NCBI GenBank assembly: GCA_963737835.1
Contig: CAVTUH010000002.1
Location: forward strand, 496,001 to 560,000
Direction of reading: 5' to 3'
DNA from: Palsa-1248 sp963737835
Lineage (GTDB): Bacteria; Gemmatimonadota; Gemmatimonadetes; Gemmatimonadales; Gemmatimonadaceae
DNA: 64,000 nt
Shown: positions 31,608-40,821 of the stretch, one piece after another
Numbering within the stretch: the stretch's first letter is position 1
How the letters are laid out: every line of letters begins with the position of its first letter
Made by a program: the position numbers and the translations under genes
Notes under the pieces: model-generated
The model's database searches: none
What the model was told of the DNA's origin: nothing
What the model saw: the letters and a program-made list of their open reading frames with translations, nothing else

Positions 31608-33239
31608 ATGGATCATCAACCGCCCTCTCCATCAGCGACCTCCTCGCGCGTGCTGTATGGCCTGGCCGTGCCGGCGGCGGCGTTGCTGCTTGTGAGCAGC
31701 TTCCGCCCACCGGTGCGACATCCGACCACCGAGACCACGCCACGTGATCTCGCTACCACCACCCTCGGTAGCCGGCCGCCGGTCGCGCCGTGGATCGTCT
31801 GGCCCGCCTTGGCGGAACAGTGCCGCCCATCCACGGGCGATGCCGTCGCGCTGCTCGCACGGGCGCGCGCAGCCATCAAGGTCGACAGCCTGGGACCGAA
31901 CACCCTTCGGCACGTGACGTCGCACCTCATCGAGTTCCACAACTACGAGTCGGACCGCCCGTATCGTCCGTTCCTGACAATGGTGACCGACGACCAGTCG
32001 GCTATGGACCCGGCCACCGGCGTCGTTCGCGACTCGACGTGGTTTGGCTTCGACGGATTTGGCGGTCAACCGCCGAACGTGACCGTGAGCATGACCACCC
32101 CACACGCGGTGTTCGTGCACGGCGACACGGGCTGGGCGAAATCCGATCCGCTGTGGCGGACCGCCGAAGCGCGCAGACAACTCGATCCGTGGCTGGTCGT
32201 ACTGGACTGGAGTGCGACACCCGGCGCGCGGGTGGTCGCCCGATGCCGCTATCGGGACTACGATCGCACAGTGCTCGAGCGCCAGGGCACATTCGGCCCC
32301 GAGCGTCTCTACCTGGACCCCAAGACCGGCTTTCCCATCAAGGTCGATCGCGACGAACCGCAGTATCTGTGGGGTCAGCAGCACGTCGAGTACGTCTATA
32401 TGACCTGGCTGCGATTCGGCGGGACGCTGATGCCGGTGACATCAGCGAAGCTCATCGATGGCGATGAGGAGCTCCTGAGCGAGGTGACCGGTGCGCGCAC
32501 CATTCCCGCCGATCCCGCCCTGCAACTCGCGCGGGCCGGCCTCGAGCAGCGATCGACGGTGACCGCACCCCTCTTCATGCGACCCGCACCCATCGACACG
32601 GTTCGGCTCGCCCCGCACGTCGTCGCGCTCCGCAACCGCGGCTTTACTGAGCTGGTAGCCCTCTCCCGAGACACGGTCGTGGTCCTCGACGCCACGCAAG
32701 GCGAAGAGCGCGCCCGCGCGGACTCGGCGTGGATCGCTCACCTCTTCCCCGGCCACCACCCGGTCGTTGTCGTGGTCACAGACTTGGCCTGGCCCCACGT
32801 GTCCGGGGTCAGGTTCTGGGTGGCGGGCGGCGCGACGATCGCCTCGCGGAACATCTCGGAGCCGTTTCTCAAGGCCGTCATCGATCGCCAGTGGCTTCTC
32901 TCCCCCGACAAGCTGGAACGTGACCGAGCTCGGGCATTGATGCATTTTTTGCCGGTGCGCGATTCACTCCACGTGGCCGGCATCACGCTCTATCCGATCG
33001 ACGGGATCGGGAGCGAAGGCGCGCTCATGGCGTATTTTCCCGTTGATCGCCTGTTGTGGGCGAGCGACTATGTCCAGGATCTCACCGCGCCAACATTATA
33101 TGCCTCGGAGGTCGTGGCCGCCGCCTGCCGCGTCGGCCTCGCTCCCGAGCGCGGGGCAGCAGAGCATGTACCACCATTCAGTTGGTCCACGATCGCCGAG
33201 CTCGCGCGGCAAACCGGCACCACATGCACGTCAACATGA
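31608..33239 (+). CDS. Exported protein with degenerate metallo-beta-lactamase fold
   Basis: 543 residues. Leader with hydrophobic segment YGLAVPAAALLLVSSF. The N-terminal ~270 residues resemble an outer-membrane lipid-carrier-like beta domain. Residues about 345-500 follow the MBL-fold order: ALSRDTVVVLDATQGEERA, then VVVVTDLAWPHVSGVRFWV where active enzymes have HxHxDHxGG, then GIGSEGALMAYFPVDRLLWA and ASDYVQD where others have ADL. Most metal-binding His are absent, so hydrolysis is unlikely. The order of strands matches paralogues that keep the motif (knowledge of family; by eye). Probably a binding or scaffold role. Confidence 0.65.
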   Translation: MDHQPPSPSATSSRVLYGLAVPAAALLLVSSFRPPVRHPTTETTPRDLATTTLGSRPPVAPWIVWPALAEQCRPSTGDAVALLARARAAIKVDSLGPNTLRHVTSHLIEFHNYESDRPYRPFLTMVTDDQSAMDPATGVVRDSTWFGFDGFGGQPPNVTVSMTTPHAVFVHGDTGWAKSDPLWRTAEARRQLDPWLVVLDWSATPGARVVARCRYRDYDRTVLERQGTFGPERLYLDPKTGFPIKVDRDEPQYLWGQQHVEYVYMTWLRFGGTLMPVTSAKLIDGDEELLSEVTGARTIPADPALQLARAGLEQRSTVTAPLFMRPAPIDTVRLAPHVVALRNRGFTELVALSRDTVVVLDATQGEERARADSAWIAHLFPGHHPVVVVVTDLAWPHVSGVRFWVAGGATIASRNISEPFLKAVIDRQWLLSPDKLERDRARALMHFLPVRDSLHVAGITLYPIDGIGSEGALMAYFPVDRLLWASDYVQDLTAPTLYASEVVAAACRVGLAPERGAAEHVPPFSWSTIAELARQTGTTCTST

Positions 33240-33252
33240 GAGAGGACCGCGC

Positions 33253-34242
33253 ATGCCGGCTCGCAGCGTCCCGATCGCGCTCGCACTCACGATGCTGGCG
33301 ACCGCCAACGGTGCCGCCGCCCAGACGGTGGTGCACGCCGCGGATTCCGCTCAGCGGTCGATACGGCTCACCGCCGCGCCGACGGTGGTCGGCCCCGGTG
33401 TAATCTCGACGCCGGTGGAAGAGTTCAAGGCCACAGTGTCACCGGACGGCGGCACGCTGCTGTACGTCGTCACCGATCACCAGTTCCGACACATGACCAT
33501 CGTCGAATCGCAACGGAGCAGCAGGGACTGGGAGCGTCCAGAGGTCGCGACGTTCTCCGGCGTGTGGCGAGACGGTGACCCATCGTTCGCGCCCGATGGG
33601 AAGGAAGTTGTCTTCATCTCGAATCGACCGTACCCGAACGACTTGTCGCAGGCCCCACGCCACAACTTCAACATCTGGCACGTCGGTCGGCGCGCAGACG
33701 GGACGTGGATGCCGCCGGAGCCGTACGGTCGAGAAATCAACACGGACTCGAATGCCTTTGCGCCGTCGCTCACCGCGACCGGCGTCCTCTACTTCAACCG
33801 CGGGGATGTCATCTTTCGGGCCGAGCCCTTCGGCGACCATTTCCGTCCGCCGCAACAGTTGTCGATTCACGGATCGGACCCGAGCATCTCGCCGGACGAG
33901 CGCTTCATTGTCTTCGATGACACGCCGCCCGGCCAGGATCATTCGAGCCTATTCCTCAGCTGTCACATGCCCGACGGCTGGACACGGCCCGCTCGATTCG
34001 CCGAGCCCGTGAGCTCGCAGGCCAACAATGGCGATCCCTCGATCTCGCCGGACGGCCACTGGCTCTACTTCTACAGCCAGCGCTCCGCGCCGGAACCCAA
34101 CCGAGCGCCGCGCCCGCAACGAGCCACCTACGCCGAGGTCGAGCAGGAGGCCTTGAGCGACATCTACAACGGCTCGCGCAATCTCTACCAGGTCGATCTG
34201 ACGTCCTTCGATTGCGACAATATCCAGTCTGCGCGACAGTGA
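33253..34242 (+). CDS. Exported TolB/PD40 beta-propeller protein
   Basis: 329 residues. Signal peptide MPARSVPIALALTMLATANG with cleavage near AAAQ. PD40 blades are evident: ATVSPDGGTLLYVVTD, DPSFAPDGKEVVFISNRP, DPSISPDERFIVFDD and DPSISPDGHWLYFYSQR. Ribosome site GAGG upstream. It follows the MBL-like gene by 13 bp. Such propellers bind peptides or sugars in the periplasm; the partner here is unknown. Confidence 0.85.
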   Translation: MPARSVPIALALTMLATANGAAAQTVVHAADSAQRSIRLTAAPTVVGPGVISTPVEEFKATVSPDGGTLLYVVTDHQFRHMTIVESQRSSRDWERPEVATFSGVWRDGDPSFAPDGKEVVFISNRPYPNDLSQAPRHNFNIWHVGRRADGTWMPPEPYGREINTDSNAFAPSLTATGVLYFNRGDVIFRAEPFGDHFRPPQQLSIHGSDPSISPDERFIVFDDTPPGQDHSSLFLSCHMPDGWTRPARFAEPVSSQANNGDPSISPDGHWLYFYSQRSAPEPNRAPRPQRATYAEVEQEALSDIYNGSRNLYQVDLTSFDCDNIQSARQ

Positions 34243-34256
34243 GGGACGGAGGGGTG

Positions 34257-34757
34257 ATGACACAGCGTTTCCGCGTGCGTCTCGAGAGACCGGAAGGCTT
34301 TGCGCAGGGCGCGTTCATCCGCGTGCCGCAGCGCGTCATGGATGCGTTCGCCCCGCAGCTCCGGGTGCCCGTCGTCGTGACGATAAATGATTACAGCTGG
34401 CGTACCACGATCGCGCCGTACGGAGAGGAATTCTTCGTGCCGGTGCGGGCTGCGGTGTGCGCGTCGATTGCCGCAAATGCAGGCGACATGGTCGACGTCG
34501 CGATAGAGCGCGATGGGGGAGTACGAAAGGCGGACGTGCCGGCTGACCTCGCGCGCGCCCTCGACGCGGCCGGTGCGCGCGCAGCATTCGACCAGCTGGC
34601 GTTCACGCACCAGAAGGAGTTAGCGCAGTCCGTCGCAACAGCCAAGCGTCCGGAGACTCGACAGAAGCGGATCGACGCAGCGGTTGCCAAGTTCCAGGCG
34701 AAGGCCGGCAGCGGCGACGCCCAGCGTCCCCCTGCACGACGCACACAAAACCGGTAG
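34257..34757 (+). CDS. DUF1905 / YdeI-like protein
   Basis: 166 residues. N-terminal DUF1905 beta-barrel: AFIRVPQRVMDAF, VPVVVTINDYSWRTTIAPYG and FFVPVRAAV. The C-terminal YdeI/OmpD-associated helical part reads VPADLARALDAAGARAAFDQ, LAFTHQKEL and AKRPETRQKRIDAAV. Length and order match the family. Role unknown; members are small cytosolic proteins. Ends 29 bp before a convergent gene, with a small hairpin (CCGCTGA-CGC-TCAGCGG) in between. Confidence 0.87.
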   Translation: MTQRFRVRLERPEGFAQGAFIRVPQRVMDAFAPQLRVPVVVTINDYSWRTTIAPYGEEFFVPVRAAVCASIAANAGDMVDVAIERDGGVRKADVPADLARALDAAGARAAFDQLAFTHQKELAQSVATAKRPETRQKRIDAAVAKFQAKAGSGDAQRPPARRTQNR

Positions 34758-34786
34758 CGGCGACGTCATCGCCCCTCCGCTGACGC

Positions 34787-35356
34787 TCAGCGGGGCGCGA
34801 CGCCCGCCTCCGCTGGGCTCGGCTTCAACGTGTCGAGTTGGCCAGTCACAATGTAGGTCACGATGTCCCACGAGTTGTGGATGCCGATGATGATCAGCAG
34901 CAGGACGATCGCGGCGACCGCGAACAGCGTTTCGCCTGGAACCAACAGGAACACCATCGCGCACACCCCGAGCGCGATGTAGGCGATGCTCGGCAAGATC
35001 GAGTACCAGATCCAGTCCTCGAGCACCGGCTCGTACGCGCGTTGCCGGAAGGTGCGGAGCAGCACCCAGAGCATGTACAAGAGGCCGTATACGGCCGCGG
35101 CGCCGATCGCGAGCGCGACTGCGCTGAGTGAGGCCCACGGTGCGCTGAGCATGGCTGACAGGACGAGCGCCACACACATGTGCACGACGGTCGGTGTGCT
35201 GAAGGTACCGACGCCGGCACCCGTCCGTTGCGACCGTTCGAGGGTGGCGACCAGCGTGACGACCACGAACATCAAACCGGTCAACGCGCCCGCGGAGGAG
35301 CCCGTGATGACGTAGAAGTTGGACCAGGGTCCAAGAAGGGATTGAGCGGGCGGCAC
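34787..35356 (-). CDS. Hypothetical membrane protein, five transmembrane segments
   Basis: 189 residues. Hydrophobic segments at about 13-37 (VITGSSAGALTGLMFVVVTL), 58-80, 82-104, 120-142 and 145-165 (LFAVAAIVLLLIIIGIHNSW). The start MPPAQSLLGPWSNFYVITGS and the pattern are those of a widespread uncharacterised family of bacterial integral membrane proteins. Convergent with the DUF1905 gene. No functional clue from context. Confidence 0.75.
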   Translation of the reverse strand: MPPAQSLLGPWSNFYVITGSSAGALTGLMFVVVTLVATLERSQRTGAGVGTFSTPTVVHMCVALVLSAMLSAPWASLSAVALAIGAAAVYGLLYMLWVLLRTFRQRAYEPVLEDWIWYSILPSIAYIALGVCAMVFLLVPGETLFAVAAIVLLLIIIGIHNSWDIVTYIVTGQLDTLKPSPAEAGVAPR

Positions 35357-35476
35357 GGGCGTTCCGGTCGGGGTGTACAGATCAGCAGCGACCGACAGTG
35401 ATCAGGCAACTATTATATCAGCCTCGCGAACCATGGCTCTGAGAGTGCTCATCACCGGACGCTCCTCCGCGCATCG

Positions 35477-36319
35477 ATGACCGGACCCCTCGTTGGCAAC
35501 GTGTCGGACACGGCCCGCTGGGTCGCCATCTACCGAGCGTGGGAGTCGGCGCGGCCGGATGCTCTGTTCCACGATCCGTTCGCACAACGACTCGCCGGTG
35601 AGCGCGGCGCGGCGATCGCGTCTGCCGTACCGCGAACGGCCCGCAGCGGATGGCCGATGATCGCGCGGACGAAACTGATCAATGACCTCGTGGTCGCGAC
35701 GGCCGGGAGTGGATACGACCGCGTCGTGAACCTCGCGGCAGGACTCGATACCCGGCCGTATCGGCTGCCCCTGCCGCCGTCTCTCTCCTGGGTCGAGGCC
35801 GACCTGCCGGCCATGATCGAGGAGAAGACGCGGCTCCTCGCCGACGCGACCCCGGTGTGCCGGCTCGATCGCGAAGCGGTCGACCTCGCCGATCCGGACG
35901 CTCGTCGCGCACTCCTCGCGCGCGTGTCGGTCGGCGCACAGCGGGTGCTCGTGATCACGGAAGGCCTGCTGGGCTATCTGAGCGATGACGTGGTGCGATC
36001 CCTCGCCAACGATCTGGCCGCATCGCCCGCGGTCCACTCGTGGATCCTGGATATTTTCTCGCCAGCGATCCGGCAGATGATGCAGCGAGGGATGGGCGAC
36101 CAGCTGGCGCGTGCTCCCCTGATCTTCGCACCCAGCAACGGAGTCGCATTCTTCGAGACCCTGGGGTGGAAGGCGGTACGCATCGAATCGATCTTCCACG
36201 CAGCGTCCCGCTTCCGGCGCCTCCCGTTGCCGCTTCGGCTCTTCGCTTTCCTTCCGGCTCCGGACCCCAGGAACATAGGTACCAAACGATGGTCCGCAGT
36301 CGTGGAGCTCGAGCGCTGA
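35477..36319 (+). CDS. Class I SAM-dependent methyltransferase (PPM1/LCMT family)
   Basis: 280 residues, O-methyltransferase of the leucine-carboxyl-methyltransferase-like family often acting on small or polyketide-type acids. Motif I reads VVNLAAGLDTRPYRL with the DTR triad typical of the family. SWVEADLP and VLVITEGLLGYLS are further conserved blocks. The N-terminal SDTARWVAIYRAWESARPDA matches the substrate-lid start. Stand-alone gene; substrate unknown. Confidence 0.9.
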   Translation: MTGPLVGNVSDTARWVAIYRAWESARPDALFHDPFAQRLAGERGAAIASAVPRTARSGWPMIARTKLINDLVVATAGSGYDRVVNLAAGLDTRPYRLPLPPSLSWVEADLPAMIEEKTRLLADATPVCRLDREAVDLADPDARRALLARVSVGAQRVLVITEGLLGYLSDDVVRSLANDLAASPAVHSWILDIFSPAIRQMMQRGMGDQLARAPLIFAPSNGVAFFETLGWKAVRIESIFHAASRFRRLPLPLRLFAFLPAPDPRNIGTKRWSAVVELER

Positions 36320-36477
36320 TGGAACGAACGGGCCAGCCACGGGTTTGGGAGGCACACGACCCGCCGGTCGCGGTGGCTGGGGCCCACGCACGGGTGGCCG
36401 GCCGCGAGGCGCGACGATGCGTCATCGTCCGAGGTGTGCGCGCCGTATATTGACTGCGACTCGTAACAGGCGGCGCC

Positions 36478-36501
36478 GTAGGGGCGACGCCTGCGTGGCG
36501 C
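36478..36501 (+). repeat. Dispersed hairpin repeat, family A
   Basis: GTAGGGGCGACGC-CTGC-GTGGCGC, a less perfect stem. A second hairpin GGCGAC-GGATAC-GTCGCC follows at about 36518. Both lie in the leader of the tldD-like gene. Confidence 0.6.
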
Positions 36502-36564
36502 GTGTGGAATTGGACAGAGGCGACGGATACGTCGCCCGAGAATGCACGGATGGGGAGGATTGGA

Positions 36565-38211
36565 ATGTCTGATCGTCGTGATTTTCTCAAGCAAGGCGCG
36601 GCAGCCGCGGCGTTGATCGCCGTCCATACGCAACGGGGCGATCTCTGGCGCTTGCCAGCCTTCGGGACTGTCACCGAGTCGCTTGGGGAGGCCGCGCTCG
36701 ACGTGCTGGCCGATCCCGCGCAGATCAAGGCGCTCCTCATGGCCGCAATCAACGCGGCGCAGGCGGCGGGCGCCCAATACAGCGACGCCCGCATCCAGCG
36801 GCTGCAGCAGAACTTCGTGCTCACACGCGAGCATCAGATCCTGAACATCGTCGACAACGACACGCTGGGATGCGGCGTGCGGGCGTTGGTCGACGGGACG
36901 TGGGGCTTCGCTGCGAGCCGCACCCTGACGCTCGATGGCGTCGCCAGTGCCGCCCGCCACGCGGTGGCGACGGCGCGCGCCAGTCGGATTGCGCGCGACC
37001 GGCCAGTCGAGCTCGCGCCGACGGAGTCGTACCCCGACGCCAGCTGGACGAGCAGTTTCACGACGGACCCGTGGACCATTCCGGTCGAGCAGAAAACCGA
37101 TCTGCTTCTCAAGGCCAACGCCGAAGCGCTCAAGGCACCCAACGTCAAGTTCGTGAACAGCGGGCTCTTCTTCGTGCGCGAGGAGCGAAACTTCGCCTCG
37201 ACGCAGGGCTCCTACATTCGTCAGATCGTCGTCCGCAGCTATCCGACAATGCAGATCACGGCCATCTCGGCCGACCGCACCGACTTCCAGACGCGGACGA
37301 ATGTCGTCGCGCCCATGGGCCGCGGGTGGGAGTACGTCGTGAGTTGCGACCTTCCCGGCCACGCGCAGAAGTGGGGCGAGGAAGCAGGTGAGCGGCTGAC
37401 CGCCAAGCCAGTCGAGGTTGGACGCTACGATCTCGTGCTGCATCCGACGAACCTGTGGCTCACCCTCCACGAATCGATCGCGCATCCGACGGAGCTCGAT
37501 CGGGCGATGGGCTACGAGGCCAACTACGCCGGTACGAGCTTCGTCGCGCCACCGGAGAAGATGCTCGGACAGTTCCGCTACGGACCGCCCCTCATGAACA
37601 TCCAGGGCGACCGCTCGCAGGCCGGCGGAGCCTCCTCGATTGGATACGATGACGAGGGCGTAAAGCCCGACACGTTTCTCATCATTAAGAACGGGATCGT
37701 CAACGACTACCAAACCACTCGCGAGCAGGCGATGTGGCTCAAGTGGTGGTACGACAAGCAGGGCAGGCCCGTGCGATCCCACGGCTGCTGTCACTCGCAG
37801 AGCTGGCGCGATGTGCAGTTCCAGCGCATGCCCAACGTGTCACTGCTGCCGGGGGCCGACGATCATACCTGGGATGACCTCATCGCCGCGACGGATCGGG
37901 GGATCGCGATTGTCGGCGATGGATCGTTCTCCATCGACCAGCAGCGATACAACGCCCAGTTCAGCGGGCAGCTGTTCTACGAGATCCGCGGCGGCAAGAT
38001 CGTCGGCATGCTCAAGGATGTCGCCTACCAGATACGGACACCCGACTTCTGGAACTCCATGAAGATGATCGGCGGCAAGCGCTCGTACGAATTGAACGGT
38101 ACGTTCTTCGACGGCAAAGGCCAGCCGCCGCAAAGCAACGCAGCCAGCCATGGCGTCGTGCCGGCACACTTCGCACAAGTCAACGTGATCAACACGGGGA
38201 GGAAGGCATGA
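36565..38211 (+). CDS. tldD: TldD-family metallopeptidase with Tat signal
   Basis: 548 residues, TldD subunit of the TldD/TldE (PmbA) heterodimeric zinc protease that degrades unfolded peptides. A twin-arginine signal (MSDRRDFLKQGAAAAAL) predicts export, unlike cytosolic E. coli TldD. The zinc motif HESIAH (His302, Glu303, His307) is the family HExxxH. The usual third ligand Cys near the C-terminus seems replaced by Asp (FFDGKGQPPQ, Asp516). Start ATG at 36565 has GGAGG upstream. Its stop overlaps the pmbA-like gene (ATGA). First gene of an eight-gene block. Confidence 0.9.
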   Translation: MSDRRDFLKQGAAAAALIAVHTQRGDLWRLPAFGTVTESLGEAALDVLADPAQIKALLMAAINAAQAAGAQYSDARIQRLQQNFVLTREHQILNIVDNDTLGCGVRALVDGTWGFAASRTLTLDGVASAARHAVATARASRIARDRPVELAPTESYPDASWTSSFTTDPWTIPVEQKTDLLLKANAEALKAPNVKFVNSGLFFVREERNFASTQGSYIRQIVVRSYPTMQITAISADRTDFQTRTNVVAPMGRGWEYVVSCDLPGHAQKWGEEAGERLTAKPVEVGRYDLVLHPTNLWLTLHESIAHPTELDRAMGYEANYAGTSFVAPPEKMLGQFRYGPPLMNIQGDRSQAGGASSIGYDDEGVKPDTFLIIKNGIVNDYQTTREQAMWLKWWYDKQGRPVRSHGCCHSQSWRDVQFQRMPNVSLLPGADDHTWDDLIAATDRGIAIVGDGSFSIDQQRYNAQFSGQLFYEIRGGKIVGMLKDVAYQIRTPDFWNSMKMIGGKRSYELNGTFFDGKGQPPQSNAASHGVVPAHFAQVNVINTGRKA

Positions 38212-39686
38212 GCGCCGCATCGTCTCGGCCACTGGCCCGCCGAGCGGCGCTTACACGCGCCGCGTCCGCGGTCGCGGGCCGCCGGCCAGCCGACGACAGT
38301 TTTACCGTGATGTCGCGCGATGCCCTGGAGGGGATCGCCGAGCGCGCACTCAAGCACTCGACGGCGGATGGATGCCAGATCGACATCACGAGCGTGGTGC
38401 GCGGGAACACCCGGTTCGCCGCCAACCAGCTGTCGACCGCCGGCGACATGGTCGACACCAACGTCGTGGTCCAGAGCTGGTTCGGCCCCAAGCATGCGAG
38501 CGTCCAGATCAATGACACCGACAATGCCGCGATCGCTGCAGCGGTCACGCATTCGGAGGCGCTCGCTCGACTCGCGCCGGCCGACCCCGACGCGATGCCG
38601 CCCGTGGGCGCACAGACGTACGAATCGATCATGGCATTCTTCGAAGCGACGGCCGACGTCACGCCGGAGCAGCGGGCGCAGGCAGCTCTGCTCGCCCTCC
38701 AACCCGCGCGAGCCGCAAAAGGCCAGGACGCGCTGGTCGCTGCGGGCTATATCGTCGTGACCAACGAGGCGACACTCTCGGCCAACAAAGCAGGGATGTC
38801 GGGGTTCCATCGCTCGACCAATGCGAACTACACACTCACGGTCCGTACCGCCGACGGCAGCGGCTCCGGGTGGGCCGGTGCCGATGAGCGCGAATGGGGG
38901 AAGATCGACCCGGCGGACGTGACGCAGCGGGCCATGGAGAAAGCGCGACGCTCGCGCAATGCCGTGGCCGTGGAGCCGGGACGCTACACGGTGATCCTCG
39001 AGGCCCAAGCCGTCGGCGACCTCGTGCAGCTGCTCGGTGGCTCGCTCAATGCTCGACAGGCAGACGAGGGCCGCAGTCCGTTCACCAATCCGTCCGGCGG
39101 CAACAAGATCGGCCAGAAGGTCGTCGACGCGCGCGTGACCCTGTTGTCCGACCCGGCGGATCCGCAGCTCCTGGCCGCACCCTTCGACCGAGAAGGCCTC
39201 GCACGTCCCCGCGTCGTATGGATTCAGGATGGCGTCCTCACGAACCTCTCGTACTCGCGCTTCTGGGCTCAGAAGCAGGATAAGCAGCCCACGGGTGGCG
39301 CCAACCCGGGAGCGGGCGGCGGCGGGCCGTTCGGCGGCGGGAGGCCGATCAAGCTCGACGGCGGCCCGACCAGTGTCGCGGACATGATCAAGGGCACGGA
39401 TCGTGGCATTCTCGTCACCCGCTTCTGGTATCTTCGCCCCGTCGACCCGCGCACCGCATTGTTCACCGGTCTGACGCGTGACGGCACCTTTCTCATCGAG
39501 CACGGCGAGATCAGTCATCCAGTCAAGAATTTCCGGTTCAACGACTCACCGATTTTCCTGCTCAACAACGTCGACGCACTCGGCCCGAGTGTCCGACTGG
39601 GCGGCACGGAAGCTGGCGGCGACATCGCGATGCCCGCGATCAAGGCGCACGACTTCAACTTCACGAGCCTGTCGGACGCGGTGTGA
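38208..39686 (+). CDS. pmbA: PmbA/TldE-family subunit
   Basis: 492 residues, partner of TldD. As in TldE proteins there is no zinc motif. Family features include GYIVVTNEATLSANKAG, DITSVVRGNTRFAANQLSTA and, near the C-terminus, FLIEHGEISHPVKNFRFNDS. The N-terminus (RPLARRAALTRAAS) is Arg-rich without a clear hydrophobic core, so it may be exported as a complex with Tat-tagged TldD. Translation is coupled by ATGA overlap. A Gly-rich loop (GAGGGGPFGGG) interrupts the C-terminal half. Confidence 0.88.
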   Translation: MSAASSRPLARRAALTRAASAVAGRRPADDSFTVMSRDALEGIAERALKHSTADGCQIDITSVVRGNTRFAANQLSTAGDMVDTNVVVQSWFGPKHASVQINDTDNAAIAAAVTHSEALARLAPADPDAMPPVGAQTYESIMAFFEATADVTPEQRAQAALLALQPARAAKGQDALVAAGYIVVTNEATLSANKAGMSGFHRSTNANYTLTVRTADGSGSGWAGADEREWGKIDPADVTQRAMEKARRSRNAVAVEPGRYTVILEAQAVGDLVQLLGGSLNARQADEGRSPFTNPSGGNKIGQKVVDARVTLLSDPADPQLLAAPFDREGLARPRVVWIQDGVLTNLSYSRFWAQKQDKQPTGGANPGAGGGGPFGGGRPIKLDGGPTSVADMIKGTDRGILVTRFWYLRPVDPRTALFTGLTRDGTFLIEHGEISHPVKNFRFNDSPIFLLNNVDALGPSVRLGGTEAGGDIAMPAIKAHDFNFTSLSDAV

Positions 39687-39707
39687 CCGAATGCACGTGG
39701 TGACGAC

Positions 39708-40733
39708 ATGACGAGCACCGTCGGCCGCATGAGCGAGCACTTGGACCGCGATCGTCTGCTCGCCGCCGCTGGCGCGCTCCGGGACGCGATCGGCCGGCGA
39801 GTCATCGGCCAAACGCCAGTGGTCGAAGAGGTGCTCATGGCACTGATCGCCGGCGGCCACGCCTTGCTCGTCGGTGTCCCCGGCCTCGCCAAGACCTTGC
39901 TCGTGCGGACGGTAGCCGACGCTACGCACCTAGGCTTTCGGCGCGTGCAGTTCACGCCAGACCTCGTCCCCAGCGACATCACGGGGACCGAGATCATGGA
40001 AGAGGATGCGGTCAGTCGCCATCGGAGCTTTCGCTTCGTCGAAGGCCCGGTGTTCACCAACATTCTGTTGGCGGACGAGATCAATCGCGCGCCGCCGCGC
40101 ACACAGGCGGCCCTGCTCGAAGCCATGCAGGAGCACCGCGTCACGGCGGCCGGTGACACACGCGCGCTGCCTGAACCGTTCTTTGTGCTGGCGACACAGA
40201 ATCCGATCGAACAGGAAGGCACCTATCCACTTCCCGAAGCGCAGTTGGATCGCTTCTTGTTCGATATCCGCGTGGGATATCCGGACGAGAGTGAGGAGAT
40301 CACGATCCTGCGTGCAACGACCGGCGTAGAGTCGGCTGCGATCGCGCCGATCCTGTCGGCAAGCGAGGCCATCGCCATGCAGCAATTGGCGCGCACCGTG
40401 CCGGCAGCCGACGCCGCCTTACGGTACGCCGCCCAGCTCGTGCGGGCAACTCGTCCCGACTCGCCATCCGCGCCGGAAATCGTGCGACGCACCGTCCGCT
40501 GGGGGGCGGGTCCGCGCGCCGGTCAGGCGCTCATCCTCGGGGCCAAAGCGCACGCTCTGCTCAATGGGCGGTTTGCCGTGAGCCCGGCGGACATCCGCCG
40601 TGTAGCGCTCCCAGTGCTTCGTCACCGAGTCCTCGTGTCCTATGCAGGAGAGGCCGATGGCGTCACCTCCGAGCAGATCGTTGCGCAAGTGCTCAATGCA
40701 GTCGCACCGCCCGCCAGCAACCTTCGCGCGTAG
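39708..40733 (+). CDS. moxR: MoxR-family AAA+ ATPase
   Basis: 341 residues. Walker A ALLVGVPGLAKTLLVR, Walker B ILLADEINRAPPRTQ, sensor 1 FVLATQNPIEQEGTYPLPEAQLDR (shown in part) and a C-terminal lid helix bundle. MoxR ATPases act as chaperones inserting metals or activating VWA-domain proteins. It opens the MoxR-DUF58-BatA series, the usual order. 21 bp after pmbA. An internal ATG at 39729 is an alternative start. Confidence 0.95.
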   Translation: MTSTVGRMSEHLDRDRLLAAAGALRDAIGRRVIGQTPVVEEVLMALIAGGHALLVGVPGLAKTLLVRTVADATHLGFRRVQFTPDLVPSDITGTEIMEEDAVSRHRSFRFVEGPVFTNILLADEINRAPPRTQAALLEAMQEHRVTAAGDTRALPEPFFVLATQNPIEQEGTYPLPEAQLDRFLFDIRVGYPDESEEITILRATTGVESAAIAPILSASEAIAMQQLARTVPAADAALRYAAQLVRATRPDSPSAPEIVRRTVRWGAGPRAGQALILGAKAHALLNGRFAVSPADIRRVALPVLRHRVLVSYAGEADGVTSEQIVAQVLNAVAPPASNLRA

Positions 40734-40747
40734 CGCGGGACGGCCAC

Positions 40748-40797
40748 GGGCGCTTCGCGCCCGAGAAAGGAGAGACGGAGAAAGGAGAGAGGAGAGA
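40748..40797 (+). repeat. Dispersed repeat, family B, between moxR and DUF58 genes
   Basis: GGGCGCTTCGCGCCC hairpin then GAGAAAGGAGAGACGGAG and AAAGGAGAGAGGAGAG. The GTA of other copies is replaced by GGA, giving a purine-only tract with several ribosome-site-like AGGAG units ahead of the DUF58 start. Confidence 0.65.
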
Positions 40798-40821
40798 ACT
40801 GATGCCTGCCCATCGGCCGCG

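Noticed and set aside
34777..34793. CCGCTGA-CGC-TCAGCGG hairpin considered as a terminator
   Set aside because: Short stem, no T run on either strand, and it overlaps the end of the membrane-protein gene.
35974..37794. 606-codon minus-strand open frame across the methyltransferase and tldD genes
   Set aside because: It crosses two well-supported plus-strand genes and their intergenic region; composition is that of an antisense shadow.
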